From NCBI GenBank assembly GCA_035544875.1, contig DASZZP010000031.1, positions 62,001 through 126,000 on the forward strand: a stretch of DNA of 64,000 nucleotides, in the 5' to 3' direction. The notes beneath the pieces are model-generated. The model was given only the letters and a program-made list of their open reading frames with translations, was not told where the DNA came from and did not search any database. Below, in pieces: positions 7,833 to 16,196 of the stretch (within the stretch, counting starts at the first letter, position 1; each line of letters begins with the position of its first letter). Both the position numbers and the translations under genes were made by a program. This DNA is from JASLEW01 sp035544875. Lineage in GTDB: Bacteria; Acidobacteriota; Thermoanaerobaculia; Multivoradales; UBA5704.

Positions 7833-9676
7833 GGCGGATCCTGGGACTCTCGGCTTTTCATGCCGACGCCTCGGCCGCGGCGGTGGTCGACGGCCGCTTC
7901 GTGGCCGGGGTCGAGGAGGAGCGCTTCCGGCGAGTGAAGCACTGGGCCGGGTTCCCGCAGCGGGCTCTCGCCTTCTGCTTCGCCGAATTGGGGAGCGACC
8001 TCGGCGCGGTGTCGGCCCTGGCGGTGTCGCGGCAGCCGCGCGCCTACCTGCTGCGCAAAGCGGCGCTGGCTCTCACCCATCCGCGCAGCCTGCGGCGGGC
8101 AGCCTCCCGGGTGCGCAACCTGGCGCAGCTCCACTCGCTCGAACAGCGGGTCGCCGCCGCCCTGGGCGGCGAGGGGCACGCACGGAGCGACGGCCGCGGC
8201 GGCGCATCGCGCCTGGCTCCGATCATTCCGGTCGAGCACCACCTGGCACATGTCGCCTCGGCTTTCTTCTGCTCCCCCTTCGAGGAGGCGGCATGCCTCT
8301 CGGTCGACGGCTTCGGCGACTTCGTCTCCGCCTTGCTGGCCGTCGGCCGAGGCAGCTCGATCGAGGTCCTGCAGCGGGTGCATTTCCCGCATTCGCTGGG
8401 CCAGCTCTACACCGCCGTCACCCAATACCTCGGCTTTCCCGAGTTCGGCGACGAATACAAGGTGATGGGGCTCGCGGCCTACGGCGAGGCGGCCTACGCG
8501 CCGGCCCTGGGCGGCCTCGTCCCGGCGCTCGGCGACGGTACCTTCCGCCTCGACCTGCGTTACTTCCGCCATCTCTCTGAGGGCGTCGACATGACCTGGG
8601 AGGAAGGAGCGCCGCGTCTGGGGGCGCTCTTCACGCCGGACCTGGAACGGCTGCTCGGGCCCGCCCGCCGCCCCGGCGAGGAGCTGACGCAGCGGCACAA
8701 GGACGTCGCCGCTTCGCTGCAGCGGGTCTATGAAGACCGATTCTTCGCCCTGGTGCGGACCCTGACCCGCCGCTCGGGCCTCAAGCGGCTGGCGCTGGCC
8801 GGCGGCTGCGCCATGAATTCGCTCGCCAACGGCAAGCTGTTCGAGCGCACCGACGTCGAGGAGGTCTACATCCAGGCGGCGGCCGGCGACGCCGGCACCG
8901 CCCTGGGGGCGGCGCTCTGGGCGTACCATGCCGCCGACCGCGCGCCGCGCCGCTTCGTCATGGAGCACTGCTTCTGGGGACCCGCCTACGATGAGCCGGA
9001 GATCCGCCGCGCTCTCGCCCGCGGCATCCCCGGCTCCGGCGGGGGCGACGGCATCTACGGGGACGTACACCTCGAAACCGTTGGCGACGAGGAGCGGCTG
9101 GCGGCGGAAACTGCCGCCGCCATAGCGCGCGGCGAGGTGGTCGGCTGGTACCAGGGGCGCTCCGAGTGGGGACCGCGGGCGCTCGGCAACCGCTCGATCC
9201 TCGCCGACCCGCGGCGCGCCGACATGAAGGAGCTGCTCAACGCCAAGATCAAGCGGCGGGAGTCTTTTCGCCCCTTCGCCCCGTCCATCCTCGAGGAGCG
9301 GACCGGCGAATGGTTCACTATCGACTATCCCGACCCTTTCATGATCAAGGTCTACCCGATCCGACCGGAAAAGCGGCCGCTGATCCCGGCGGTGACCCAC
9401 GTCGACGGCACCGGGCGCCTGCAGACCGTGTCGCGCCGCGCCAATGCGCGCTACTTCGCGCTCATCCGCGCTTTCGAGGAGCGCACCGGCGTGCCGATAC
9501 TGCTCAATACCTCCTTCAACGAGAACGAGCCGATCGTCAACACCCCGGACGAGGCGCTCGACTGCTTCCTGCGGACGCGCATGGACCGGCTGGTGCTGGG
9601 TTCGGTCGTGCTCACACGGGGCCAGGGCGCCGCGGCGCCCGAGACCAGGAGCGCTGGAGCGCCCGGAGATCATTGA
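7829..9676 (+). CDS. Carbamoyltransferase (NodU/CmcH/TobZ family)
   Basis: The 615-residue enzyme begins at a TTG that overlaps the previous stop (TTGA), giving MRRILGLSAFHADASAAAVV. The N-terminal Kae1-like domain shows HHLAHVASAF (metal/adenylate-binding histidines), LSVDGFGD and ALAGGCAMNS. The C-terminal YrdC-like domain shows GRSEWGPRALGNRSILADPR and KRRESFRPFAPS. Family members make carbamoyl-adenylate from carbamoyl phosphate and ATP, then transfer the carbamoyl group to a hydroxyl, often on a sugar (NodU on Nod factors, TobZ on tobramycin). In this setting it probably carbamoylates a sugar of the surface polysaccharide. Length and motifs are complete. Confidence 0.9.
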   Translation: MRRILGLSAFHADASAAAVVDGRFVAGVEEERFRRVKHWAGFPQRALAFCFAELGSDLGAVSALAVSRQPRAYLLRKAALALTHPRSLRRAASRVRNLAQLHSLEQRVAAALGGEGHARSDGRGGASRLAPIIPVEHHLAHVASAFFCSPFEEAACLSVDGFGDFVSALLAVGRGSSIEVLQRVHFPHSLGQLYTAVTQYLGFPEFGDEYKVMGLAAYGEAAYAPALGGLVPALGDGTFRLDLRYFRHLSEGVDMTWEEGAPRLGALFTPDLERLLGPARRPGEELTQRHKDVAASLQRVYEDRFFALVRTLTRRSGLKRLALAGGCAMNSLANGKLFERTDVEEVYIQAAAGDAGTALGAALWAYHAADRAPRRFVMEHCFWGPAYDEPEIRRALARGIPGSGGGDGIYGDVHLETVGDEERLAAETAAAIARGEVVGWYQGRSEWGPRALGNRSILADPRRADMKELLNAKIKRRESFRPFAPSILEERTGEWFTIDYPDPFMIKVYPIRPEKRPLIPAVTHVDGTGRLQTVSRRANARYFALIRAFEERTGVPILLNTSFNENEPIVNTPDEALDCFLRTRMDRLVLGSVVLTRGQGAAAPETRSAGAPGDH

Positions 9677-9825
9677 TTCGAGAGGCGAAGACCCCCTCGC
9701 CGACGCGCCTTGACTGGCGACCCGCTGAAGCGTAACCTGGGTTTCTGGCGGCTGGCAGACGTCGACCCGGCCCGGCGAGAGGTCGGCCGCGCGGCGGTTG
9801 GCCGGCGCGGTGGTCGCAAGCGGCG

Positions 9826-10932
9826 GTGAGGATTCTCCTCGTCAGCCACCCCGCCCTGGTGGCGGAGTTAGGGGCGTCGCAGGTCGCCCTCAGCTTGGCG
9901 GCTGCCTTGCGCGCCCGTGGCCACGACGCGCGCGCTTGGTCGCCCGAGCCGTTGCCGGCCGGCAGTCGATGGTGGAACCTTTGGCTGCGCCAGCGGCAAG
10001 CCATCGAGCGCTTCGCCGCCGCCGAGGGTCCGTTCGACGTGATCGACACACCCGCCATCTCGGCCAGCCGCAAGCTAGCGCACAGCGGCTCAATCGTAGT
10101 GCGAAGCGTCCAGCCCGAGCTGCGCTACCTGTTTCGTGGCATCCGCGACGACTTCAGCCGGCATCCATCGCCGCGCGCCGTGGCCCATGCCGTGGCCCAT
10201 ACCGCCCTGGGGTCCGCCCAGGGCGGCGCCATCCTCGCAGGCTGGCGCCGGGCGCGGCTGATCCTCTGCCTGGGGAGTGCCGAGCTGGCCTGGATGCGGC
10301 GGCGGTTCCCGCGCTGGGCGCCCAAACTGGGGCTCTACTTCAACACCCTGCCTGCGGAGGAGCGCGTCGCCCTCGCCGACGTGCGCCGCGGCCGCCGCTC
10401 GGCGCCGGCCGACACGGGCAGGGGAGTGAGCTTCCTCTGGATGGGGCGCTGGACGCCGCACAAGGGGACCAGGAGGCTGCGCGAATTCGTCCGCGAGCGC
10501 CTCGCGGCTCGGCCTTGCGACTCCTTCACCCTGGCAGGATGCGGGCCGGCGGCGGAGCGCGAGCTGCCCGCCGAGTGGCTGCGGTCGGGCCGGGTCCGGC
10601 TGGTTCCCGCGTACACCCGCGCACAGCTGCCGCCCCTTCTCGCCGCCCACCAGGCGGGGCTCTTCACCAGCGAGGTCGAGGGCTGGGGTCTCAACCTCAA
10701 CGAGATGCTGGAGTCGGGAATGCCGGTCTTCGCGACCGAGGCCGGGGGAATGAGCGATCTCAAGCGCTATTTCCCCTCCTCACTACGTCCTTTTCCGCCG
10801 CCGGCGGAGGTCGACGCACGCCCGCCCGAGGACATCGAAGCGAACGGTTACATCGCGACTTTTTCCTGGCCCGGGATCGCCCGTTCCTACGAGCGGCAGC
10901 TGCTGGGCCGGGAGGGCGGTGAGCGGCTATGA
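9826..10932 (+). CDS. Glycosyltransferase family 4-like protein
   Basis: A GTG start at 9826 gives MRILLVSHPALVAELGASQV, a typical GT-B N-terminus, in a 368-residue protein. The C-terminal half contains FLWMGRWTPHKGTRRLREFV and LFTSEVEGWGLNLNEMLESG, matching the domain entry and donor-site regions of GT4 enzymes. The 149 bases upstream (9677-9825) hold no gene I can support, so this may start a new transcription unit, but no clear promoter is visible. It overlaps the following gene by 4 bases. Confidence 0.82.
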   Translation: MRILLVSHPALVAELGASQVALSLAAALRARGHDARAWSPEPLPAGSRWWNLWLRQRQAIERFAAAEGPFDVIDTPAISASRKLAHSGSIVVRSVQPELRYLFRGIRDDFSRHPSPRAVAHAVAHTALGSAQGGAILAGWRRARLILCLGSAELAWMRRRFPRWAPKLGLYFNTLPAEERVALADVRRGRRSAPADTGRGVSFLWMGRWTPHKGTRRLREFVRERLAARPCDSFTLAGCGPAAERELPAEWLRSGRVRLVPAYTRAQLPPLLAAHQAGLFTSEVEGWGLNLNEMLESGMPVFATEAGGMSDLKRYFPSSLRPFPPPAEVDARPPEDIEANGYIATFSWPGIARSYERQLLGREGGERL

Positions 10933-12305
10933 CCAGCCGCCCGGACGCCGATCGACCTGCGACGCCGCGCGCGGCTGGCGGCGCGGCCGCCCGGCGCCTG
11001 CGCATGCCGCTCGCGGCGCTGCGGCGGAGCGGGGGCCGGCTCGCCGGCGGCGCCTTGGAGGTGCTGATCCGCGCGGCCGCGGACCGGGCGCCCGCTCTCG
11101 CCGTGGCGCCCGAGGAGCCGCGCTCGATCTTCGTCCTACGCAACAACGACATCGGCGACCTGCTGGTGGCGACCCCGCTATTCGCAGCCCTGCGACGGCG
11201 CTTTCCCGCGGCCTCGATCGCCGCCGGCGTTGGGAGCTGGAATCTCCCGGTCCTCCAGAACAACCCACATCTTTCCGAGGTGCTGGCCGTCAATGCCCCC
11301 TGGCACAACAAGTACCTGGGCAAGTCTGGGGCCGGCCGGCGCCTGCTCTACCTCTGGCGCTCACCCGAGGTCCGGGAGCTGGCGCAGCGGCGCTTCACGG
11401 TGGGCATCGACGTGCTAGGCAGTGGCTGGGGTTCGCTCCTACTGCTCCGCGCGCGCATCCCCTACCGGCTCGGCGTCAGGGGCTACGCAGGCGGCGACTC
11501 AGGCGTGCAGGCGGCGGTGACCTTCGACCCCTCCGAACACGTCGGCCGCTCGACGCTCCGCTTCGCGGAGCTACTGGGCGCGACCTGGCTGCCCCCCTGC
11601 CGGCCGCAGCTTTTCCTGACCGTCGCGGAATACCAGGCGGCCGAGAGCTGGTGGGCGGCCAGCGAGAGCGGCCGGCGGTGCCTGCGGATTGTCATCGGAC
11701 CCGGCGGCGGCTTGCCGGCGAGGCGCTGGCCCCAGGAGAGATTCGCCGAAGTGGCGCGAGAGCTTGCCGCTGTCGCCGAGCGGGCCGAGTGCCCGCAGCG
11801 GAACGAGCGGGGTCTGGGCGCCCTGTCGATCTTGGTGCTCGGCGGCCCGCACGAAGGCGGCCAGGTGGCGGCAGTGGCGGCGGCCGCGGCGCCGCTCGGC
11901 CGCACACATCCCGAGGCGCCTGGCCTGCGCGAGACTTTTGCCCTCGTCGCCGCAAGCGACCTCGTGCTCTGCAACAGCAGCATGCTGATGCACGTCGCCG
12001 CCGCGTTCTCGAAGCCGACGATCGTAGTGCTCGGCGAGGCATTCTCTTCGGCTCGCCTCCACCAGGCGCAGTGGGGCTATGCCGGCACCTGTCGCAGCCT
12101 CGGCAAGGAGCCGGGATCACACGCCGCCCTCGCCACTCCGGAAGAAGCGCTGCAGGCGGTGCGCGACGAGATCGAGCCTGAAAGACCCGTCGCCGCCGGT
12201 TGTGAGATCGCCGGAGTACTCGGTGCGGACGCCGTCTTCGGCGCCGCGCGGCGCCGCGGTGCCGAAATGGAGCGCAATACCACGATGGTCCCAATCAAGA
12301 GCTAG
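10929..12305 (+). CDS. Glycosyltransferase family 9 (heptosyltransferase-like) protein
   Basis: The 458-residue protein has an N-terminal basic, Ala/Arg-rich stretch and then the GT9 start ILVLRNNDIGDLLVATPLFA-like sequence (here SIFVLRNNDIGDLLVATPLF, about residues 68-87). In the C-terminal half, IGPGGGLPARRWPQERFAEV matches the nucleotide-sugar binding loop of ADP-heptose:LPS heptosyltransferases, and ASDLVLCNSSMLMHVAAAFS matches the terminal motif with its serine/asparagine. Family members transfer heptose or a related sugar during LPS core synthesis. Whether this one uses heptose is inference. Its ATG overlaps the preceding stop. Confidence 0.84.
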   Translation: MTSRPDADRPATPRAAGGAAARRLRMPLAALRRSGGRLAGGALEVLIRAAADRAPALAVAPEEPRSIFVLRNNDIGDLLVATPLFAALRRRFPAASIAAGVGSWNLPVLQNNPHLSEVLAVNAPWHNKYLGKSGAGRRLLYLWRSPEVRELAQRRFTVGIDVLGSGWGSLLLLRARIPYRLGVRGYAGGDSGVQAAVTFDPSEHVGRSTLRFAELLGATWLPPCRPQLFLTVAEYQAAESWWAASESGRRCLRIVIGPGGGLPARRWPQERFAEVARELAAVAERAECPQRNERGLGALSILVLGGPHEGGQVAAVAAAAAPLGRTHPEAPGLRETFALVAASDLVLCNSSMLMHVAAAFSKPTIVVLGEAFSSARLHQAQWGYAGTCRSLGKEPGSHAALATPEEALQAVRDEIEPERPVAAGCEIAGVLGADAVFGAARRRGAEMERNTTMVPIKS

Positions 12306-12358
12306 TACTCGATTCAGCAGTCGCTCTTCTCCTGCTGGTGGGCTCAGGCGCTGAAGGT

Positions 12359-14146
12359 ATGAACCCGACGACAGTGGCCGCGGCACCTGCTGGCCCGGGG
12401 TTTCCCAGCGACTCACGAGGGCACCGCCTGCCGGTCCGCCCAGAGACCTTCGGCCTTCACGCCGGCCCCGCACTGCCGGCGCTGGTCTTCTTGTTCCTGA
12501 TCACGGCCACCCTCTTCGTCGTCTTTGCCTACCACGAGTACCCGGTTCCCTCGGGCGACTCCCACGTCTTCATCCCGCCGGCAATCTCTCTGCGCGCGGG
12601 CCATGGACTGCGCAACCCGCTCTCGGCTCTCGCAGGCCTGGGCGATCCCTCCGGGGAATCCAAATTCTTGCAATACCCGCCGCTCTTCCCCCTGGTGATT
12701 GCCGCGCTCATGTACAGCTCTACTCCCCGCGCCGCCTTCCTGGCGATTGCGGTCCTGAGCGTCGCGAGTCTTGGTCTATTCATGCTGCTGCTCTGGCGCA
12801 TTCTTGCGGCCTCGAAAGCCAGGCCGCTGCTGTCCGTCATCGAAGGCGGCCTTGCCACCCTCGCTGTCGCGACCGCTCTGCTCGGCCAGCAGGAGGCCGG
12901 GCGGCCGGAGGCGCTTGCCTCACTCATTGCGTTGGTTGCTTGGGCCGCCATGGCGCGATTCTGCCTGCTTCCTAGTCACTGGCTGATCATCGGCCCCCTC
13001 GTTGGTCTGATGGGCGCCGCGCATCCCATGGGCGCAGTGCTGCTTTTCCTGCTTTATTGCGCCGTTCTCTCGCTCCAGTACTCAGCAACGACGGGCTTCG
13101 CTATCGCGGCGAAGTCGTTAGTCGCGGCGCTTGCCACTTTTTCCGCAATCCTCGCGGCCAGCCCTTTTGGCCTGATGGCGACTCTCTGGAGCAGCCTGCT
13201 TCACGCCCAGGCCAAATTGCTCCGTGGCTCGAACGCAAGATTGAGCTGGTACTGGATCACGAGCACCACAGCATCCTTTTATGTTTTCCCATACTTGGCC
13301 GCGCTCGGTTTCATTCTCGTTTTGCTCTTCTCCGGGCGAATCGTGCTACGCTCCAGGCTCCTTTTCTATCTGGTGGCTCTCGGCTTCACGGTGATCGTCT
13401 GGTCGACGGTCGTGCAAGTTCCCGAGCACTCGCACAACGTTCTTCTTTTTGCCCCTCTCGTGTTCACGTGGAATCTATATGCGGCTCAACAACTAGGCTT
13501 GGCGTCAGCGAGAATCATGATCTCGGCCTTCAATGCTCTCGCTTCCCTGGGCTTCTTGCGCTTCATCATACTTTTTTTCTTTTACCTTGCCGGCGGCGTG
13601 CCACTGGCCGAGGCGCGCTCGGCGTTTGCTGATCTCGCAGGTCAACTTCAAGGGCGCATCGCGATCACGGCTTCTTTCTGGCTACTCGCCGAGGACTACG
13701 ACCGCATGGAGGTTGCCCCCGATGTGACGAACCCAGGCGCGGCCGCGGCCATGATCCAGCAGAACTACTTGGGCCTGATCTCGCCGCCGAGGATCCCGGG
13801 CTTTGTCCTGCTGAATGACCACTTTGTACGGGAATCATGCACGCTGGCCGGAATAACCATTGCCCATTCCATGCCTGGCTATGGGTTCGCGGCATACCGG
13901 CGCAATCCACAAGGCTCTCGGGCGACCGAGCGCCGCTCTCCGCCAGGCGCGCTTCATCAAGCGCAAGCGACGCGGCGGCCGGTTTCCGCGCCTTCGAGAG
14001 CCTGCTCTTTACCCTACTCCCCGACGCAGCCGGCTGAGCCGCCGCCGAAACTCGGTCGCGGCAAGGACGTGGGCGCGCAAGCGCCGGGCCGGGAAGCTCC
14101 GGATCACCACCGGCTGCCGCGGAACGGGAGGCGGGGCGCCCCCTGA
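12359..14146 (+). CDS. GT-C-like multispanning membrane protein of unknown function
   Basis: From the ATG at 12359 (a GTG at 12338 is an alternative) the product is 595 residues with about ten hydrophobic helices. The first helix is followed by YPVPSGDSHVFIPPAISLRA, which resembles the acidic first periplasmic loop of GT-C lipid-linked sugar transferases and dolichyl-phosphate-mannose-type enzymes. Base composition falls in the middle (50% GC by count over 13261-13320). After GYGFAAYRRN (near 13900) the sequence becomes basic, Pro-rich and non-membrane, and its last 138 bases run over the 3' end of the convergent gene, so the natural stop may have been lost. Function is not recognised beyond the architecture. 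Confidence 0.72.
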   Translation: MNPTTVAAAPAGPGFPSDSRGHRLPVRPETFGLHAGPALPALVFLFLITATLFVVFAYHEYPVPSGDSHVFIPPAISLRAGHGLRNPLSALAGLGDPSGESKFLQYPPLFPLVIAALMYSSTPRAAFLAIAVLSVASLGLFMLLLWRILAASKARPLLSVIEGGLATLAVATALLGQQEAGRPEALASLIALVAWAAMARFCLLPSHWLIIGPLVGLMGAAHPMGAVLLFLLYCAVLSLQYSATTGFAIAAKSLVAALATFSAILAASPFGLMATLWSSLLHAQAKLLRGSNARLSWYWITSTTASFYVFPYLAALGFILVLLFSGRIVLRSRLLFYLVALGFTVIVWSTVVQVPEHSHNVLLFAPLVFTWNLYAAQQLGLASARIMISAFNALASLGFLRFIILFFFYLAGGVPLAEARSAFADLAGQLQGRIAITASFWLLAEDYDRMEVAPDVTNPGAAAAMIQQNYLGLISPPRIPGFVLLNDHFVRESCTLAGITIAHSMPGYGFAAYRRNPQGSRATERRSPPGALHQAQATRRPVSAPSRACSLPYSPTQPAEPPPKLGRGKDVGAQAPGREAPDHHRLPRNGRRGAP

Positions 14147-14998
14147 CGGCCGTTCGGCGAGGGTGGCTCCGCCGGTGGCGCGAGTGTAGTGTTCGAACAG
14201 CTCGCGAACCGGGTTGACGAAATGGAGGGCGACCTGGCGTTCCGCGAGCCGCTTGCCGGCCACCGGAATGCTGACCGCCCCGGGGTCGAGCAGCCGGCAG
14301 CCGGCCGGCTGCGCAAGCAGCGCCCAGCAGGTCTGCTCGACCCACACCGGCGCGAAGCGGTACTGCGGGCGCGACAGGAACCAGTCCAGGAGGCCGGGGT
14401 CGAAGAACCGGGTGCGAAAGGCGATGACGCCGCTGTTGACGTGCGCCGCCAGGCGTAGGCGGGGCTCAGCGAAGAGGTGCCAGGAGCGAACCGAGTAGGC
14501 GTTCTGCGGATCGCGCATGAAGAGCGCGTCGAAGCCGGGCGGCAGGTCAAAGAGGCCCGAGAACGGCCGCAGGAAGAGCACGTCCGAGTCGCAGTAGGCG
14601 AGCTCGTCATCGCCGCCGCAGAGGAGCGGTACGTCGAGCAGCTTGAGGCCCAGGGAGTTGGCGGCGCGGAAGGCGCGCGCCGCCGGATACCGGACGAGCA
14701 GCGGCGCCACAAGCTCGTCGGCCTCGGCCCGCGCGATGATTTCCGGGGGCCGCTGGGGCGCCAGGCGCGCCAAGGGCGCCTGGCTCGCCGGGCGGGCCAG
14801 CCGCGCTGTCAGGCGCTCGCGATCGCCGGCGGTCAAGGTGCCGTCGTCGTGGATACGCAGCTCGAGCGGATCGGCCGCATGGCGGAGAAGGCTCCCCAGG
14901 CAGGTGAGGGCCATTTCGATCTGCGCGTGCCCAAGAAGAGTGGCAACGCGCCGCGGCGGGACCGCCGGCAGCGGAGGGGGCGCGCTCCTGGTCCGCAT
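14009..14998 (-). CDS. Glycosyltransferase-like protein (GT-A fold, nucleotide-diphospho-sugar type)
   Basis: The ATG at 14998 is preferred over an upstream start at 15130, because the first 44 codons of the longer form would collide with the divergent epimerase gene. The 329-residue product contains ELRIHDDGTLTAGDRERL, then DDELAYCDSDVLFLRPFSGL, where CDSD looks like the DxD metal site of a GT-A glycosyltransferase, and HVNSGVIAFR, a common acceptor-side motif. It is the only gene of the polysaccharide locus on this strand up to 19 kb. Its 3' end overlaps the tail of the convergent membrane protein by 138 bases. Confidence 0.75.
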   Translation of the reverse strand: MRTRSAPPPLPAVPPRRVATLLGHAQIEMALTCLGSLLRHAADPLELRIHDDGTLTAGDRERLTARLARPASQAPLARLAPQRPPEIIARAEADELVAPLLVRYPAARAFRAANSLGLKLLDVPLLCGGDDELAYCDSDVLFLRPFSGLFDLPPGFDALFMRDPQNAYSVRSWHLFAEPRLRLAAHVNSGVIAFRTRFFDPGLLDWFLSRPQYRFAPVWVEQTCWALLAQPAGCRLLDPGAVSIPVAGKRLAERQVALHFVNPVRELFEHYTRATGGATLAERPSGGAPPPVPRQPVVIRSFPARRLRAHVLAATEFRRRLSRLRRGVG

Positions 14999-15141
14999 CG
15001 CCGCCGGATTGTACTCTGACCCTGCCACCGCCCGGCCCGCCCCCAGGAGGAGACGGGTGAGAATGCGGCGAGCCTTGGTACACTGGATGCCTACACTCCC
15101 GGCGCGGCTGCCTGTTGGCGAAGCGTCCACGGAAGGGGTCT

Positions 15142-16161
15142 ATGGACTGGAAGCAGAAACGCATCCTGGTTACCGGCGGCGCGTCGTTCATCAGCTCCCA
15201 CTTGATCGATCTGCTGGTCGTGAAGGGGACGCGCCGCATCCGCGTGGTCGACGACCTGTCGAGCGGCCGCCTGGGCAACATCCAGGAGCATCTCGACTCT
15301 GGGGTCGTCGAGCTTATCGAGGCCGATCTACTGTCTCCCGGAGTCGCCCAGAGCGCCGTCGACGGCATGGAGGTCGTCTTCCATCTAGCGGCGATCCATG
15401 GCGGCCGGGGGTTCGTCGATCTGCACCAGGCCGCTTGTGCCCAGAACCTGGCGCTTGACGGAATGCTGATCAAGGCGGCCTACGAGGCGGGGGTGGAGAA
15501 GCTCGTATTTGCCTCGTCGGGCTGCGTCTATCCCAACTACCTGCAGCAAGACGTCTCGCAGGAGCTCTACTTGAAGGAAGAGATGGTGGGCCCCCCCTAC
15601 GAGGCCGACAACATGTACGGCTGGGCCAAGCTGATGACCGAGATGACCCTCGCCGCCTACCACCGGGACTTCGGCTTCCGCTCGGCCTCCTGCCGCTTCT
15701 TCACCGTCTTCGGCGAGCGCGGAGTCGAGAACCACGCCGTCATCGCCATGATCGCCCGCGCTTTCGTGCGCCAGGACCCATTCGAGGTGTGGGGGGACGG
15801 CACCCAGATCCGCAACTGGACGTACGTCAAGGACACGGTGCGCGGGATGATCCTCGCTGCCGAGAAGATCGACGACGGGACAGCCGTCAACCTGGGCACC
15901 GAGGAGCGCACGCGGGTGATCGACGCGGTCGAGGAGGTGCTGCGCTACACCGGCCACCGCGCCCCGATCAAGTTCCTGCCGCACATGCCGACCGGTCCGC
16001 TCAACCGCGTGGCGAGCAACCGTCTGGCCAAGGAGCTGCTCGGCTGGCAGCCGCAGGTGAGGTTCATTGACGGCCTTCACCGCACGATCGACTGGTACTG
16101 CGCGAGCCGCCAACGGGAGAGCGTCGGCAGCAACCTCGCCGAGATGCTGACCGAGCGCTAG
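15142..16161 (+). CDS. NAD-dependent epimerase/dehydratase (extended SDR family)
   Basis: A strong ribosome site (GGAAGGGG, 15131-15138) fixes the ATG at 15142. The 339-residue protein has the extended-SDR order: an N-terminal NAD fold, FASSGCVYP with the catalytic serine, and YGWAK with catalytic Tyr159 and Lys163. Family members convert nucleotide sugars (UDP-glucose, UDP-glucuronate or GDP-mannose type). The glycine-rich loop reads TGGASFISSHL (residues 11-21), so the second and third glycines of the usual TGGAGFIGSHL are both serine. The many nearby glycosyltransferases suggest it supplies an activated sugar to them; the exact substrate is unknown. Confidence 0.85.
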   Translation: MDWKQKRILVTGGASFISSHLIDLLVVKGTRRIRVVDDLSSGRLGNIQEHLDSGVVELIEADLLSPGVAQSAVDGMEVVFHLAAIHGGRGFVDLHQAACAQNLALDGMLIKAAYEAGVEKLVFASSGCVYPNYLQQDVSQELYLKEEMVGPPYEADNMYGWAKLMTEMTLAAYHRDFGFRSASCRFFTVFGERGVENHAVIAMIARAFVRQDPFEVWGDGTQIRNWTYVKDTVRGMILAAEKIDDGTAVNLGTEERTRVIDAVEEVLRYTGHRAPIKFLPHMPTGPLNRVASNRLAKELLGWQPQVRFIDGLHRTIDWYCASRQRESVGSNLAEMLTER

Positions 16162-16196
16162 CAGAGCGGCCTTGGTGGCGGTCCTTGCTTCCTGAG

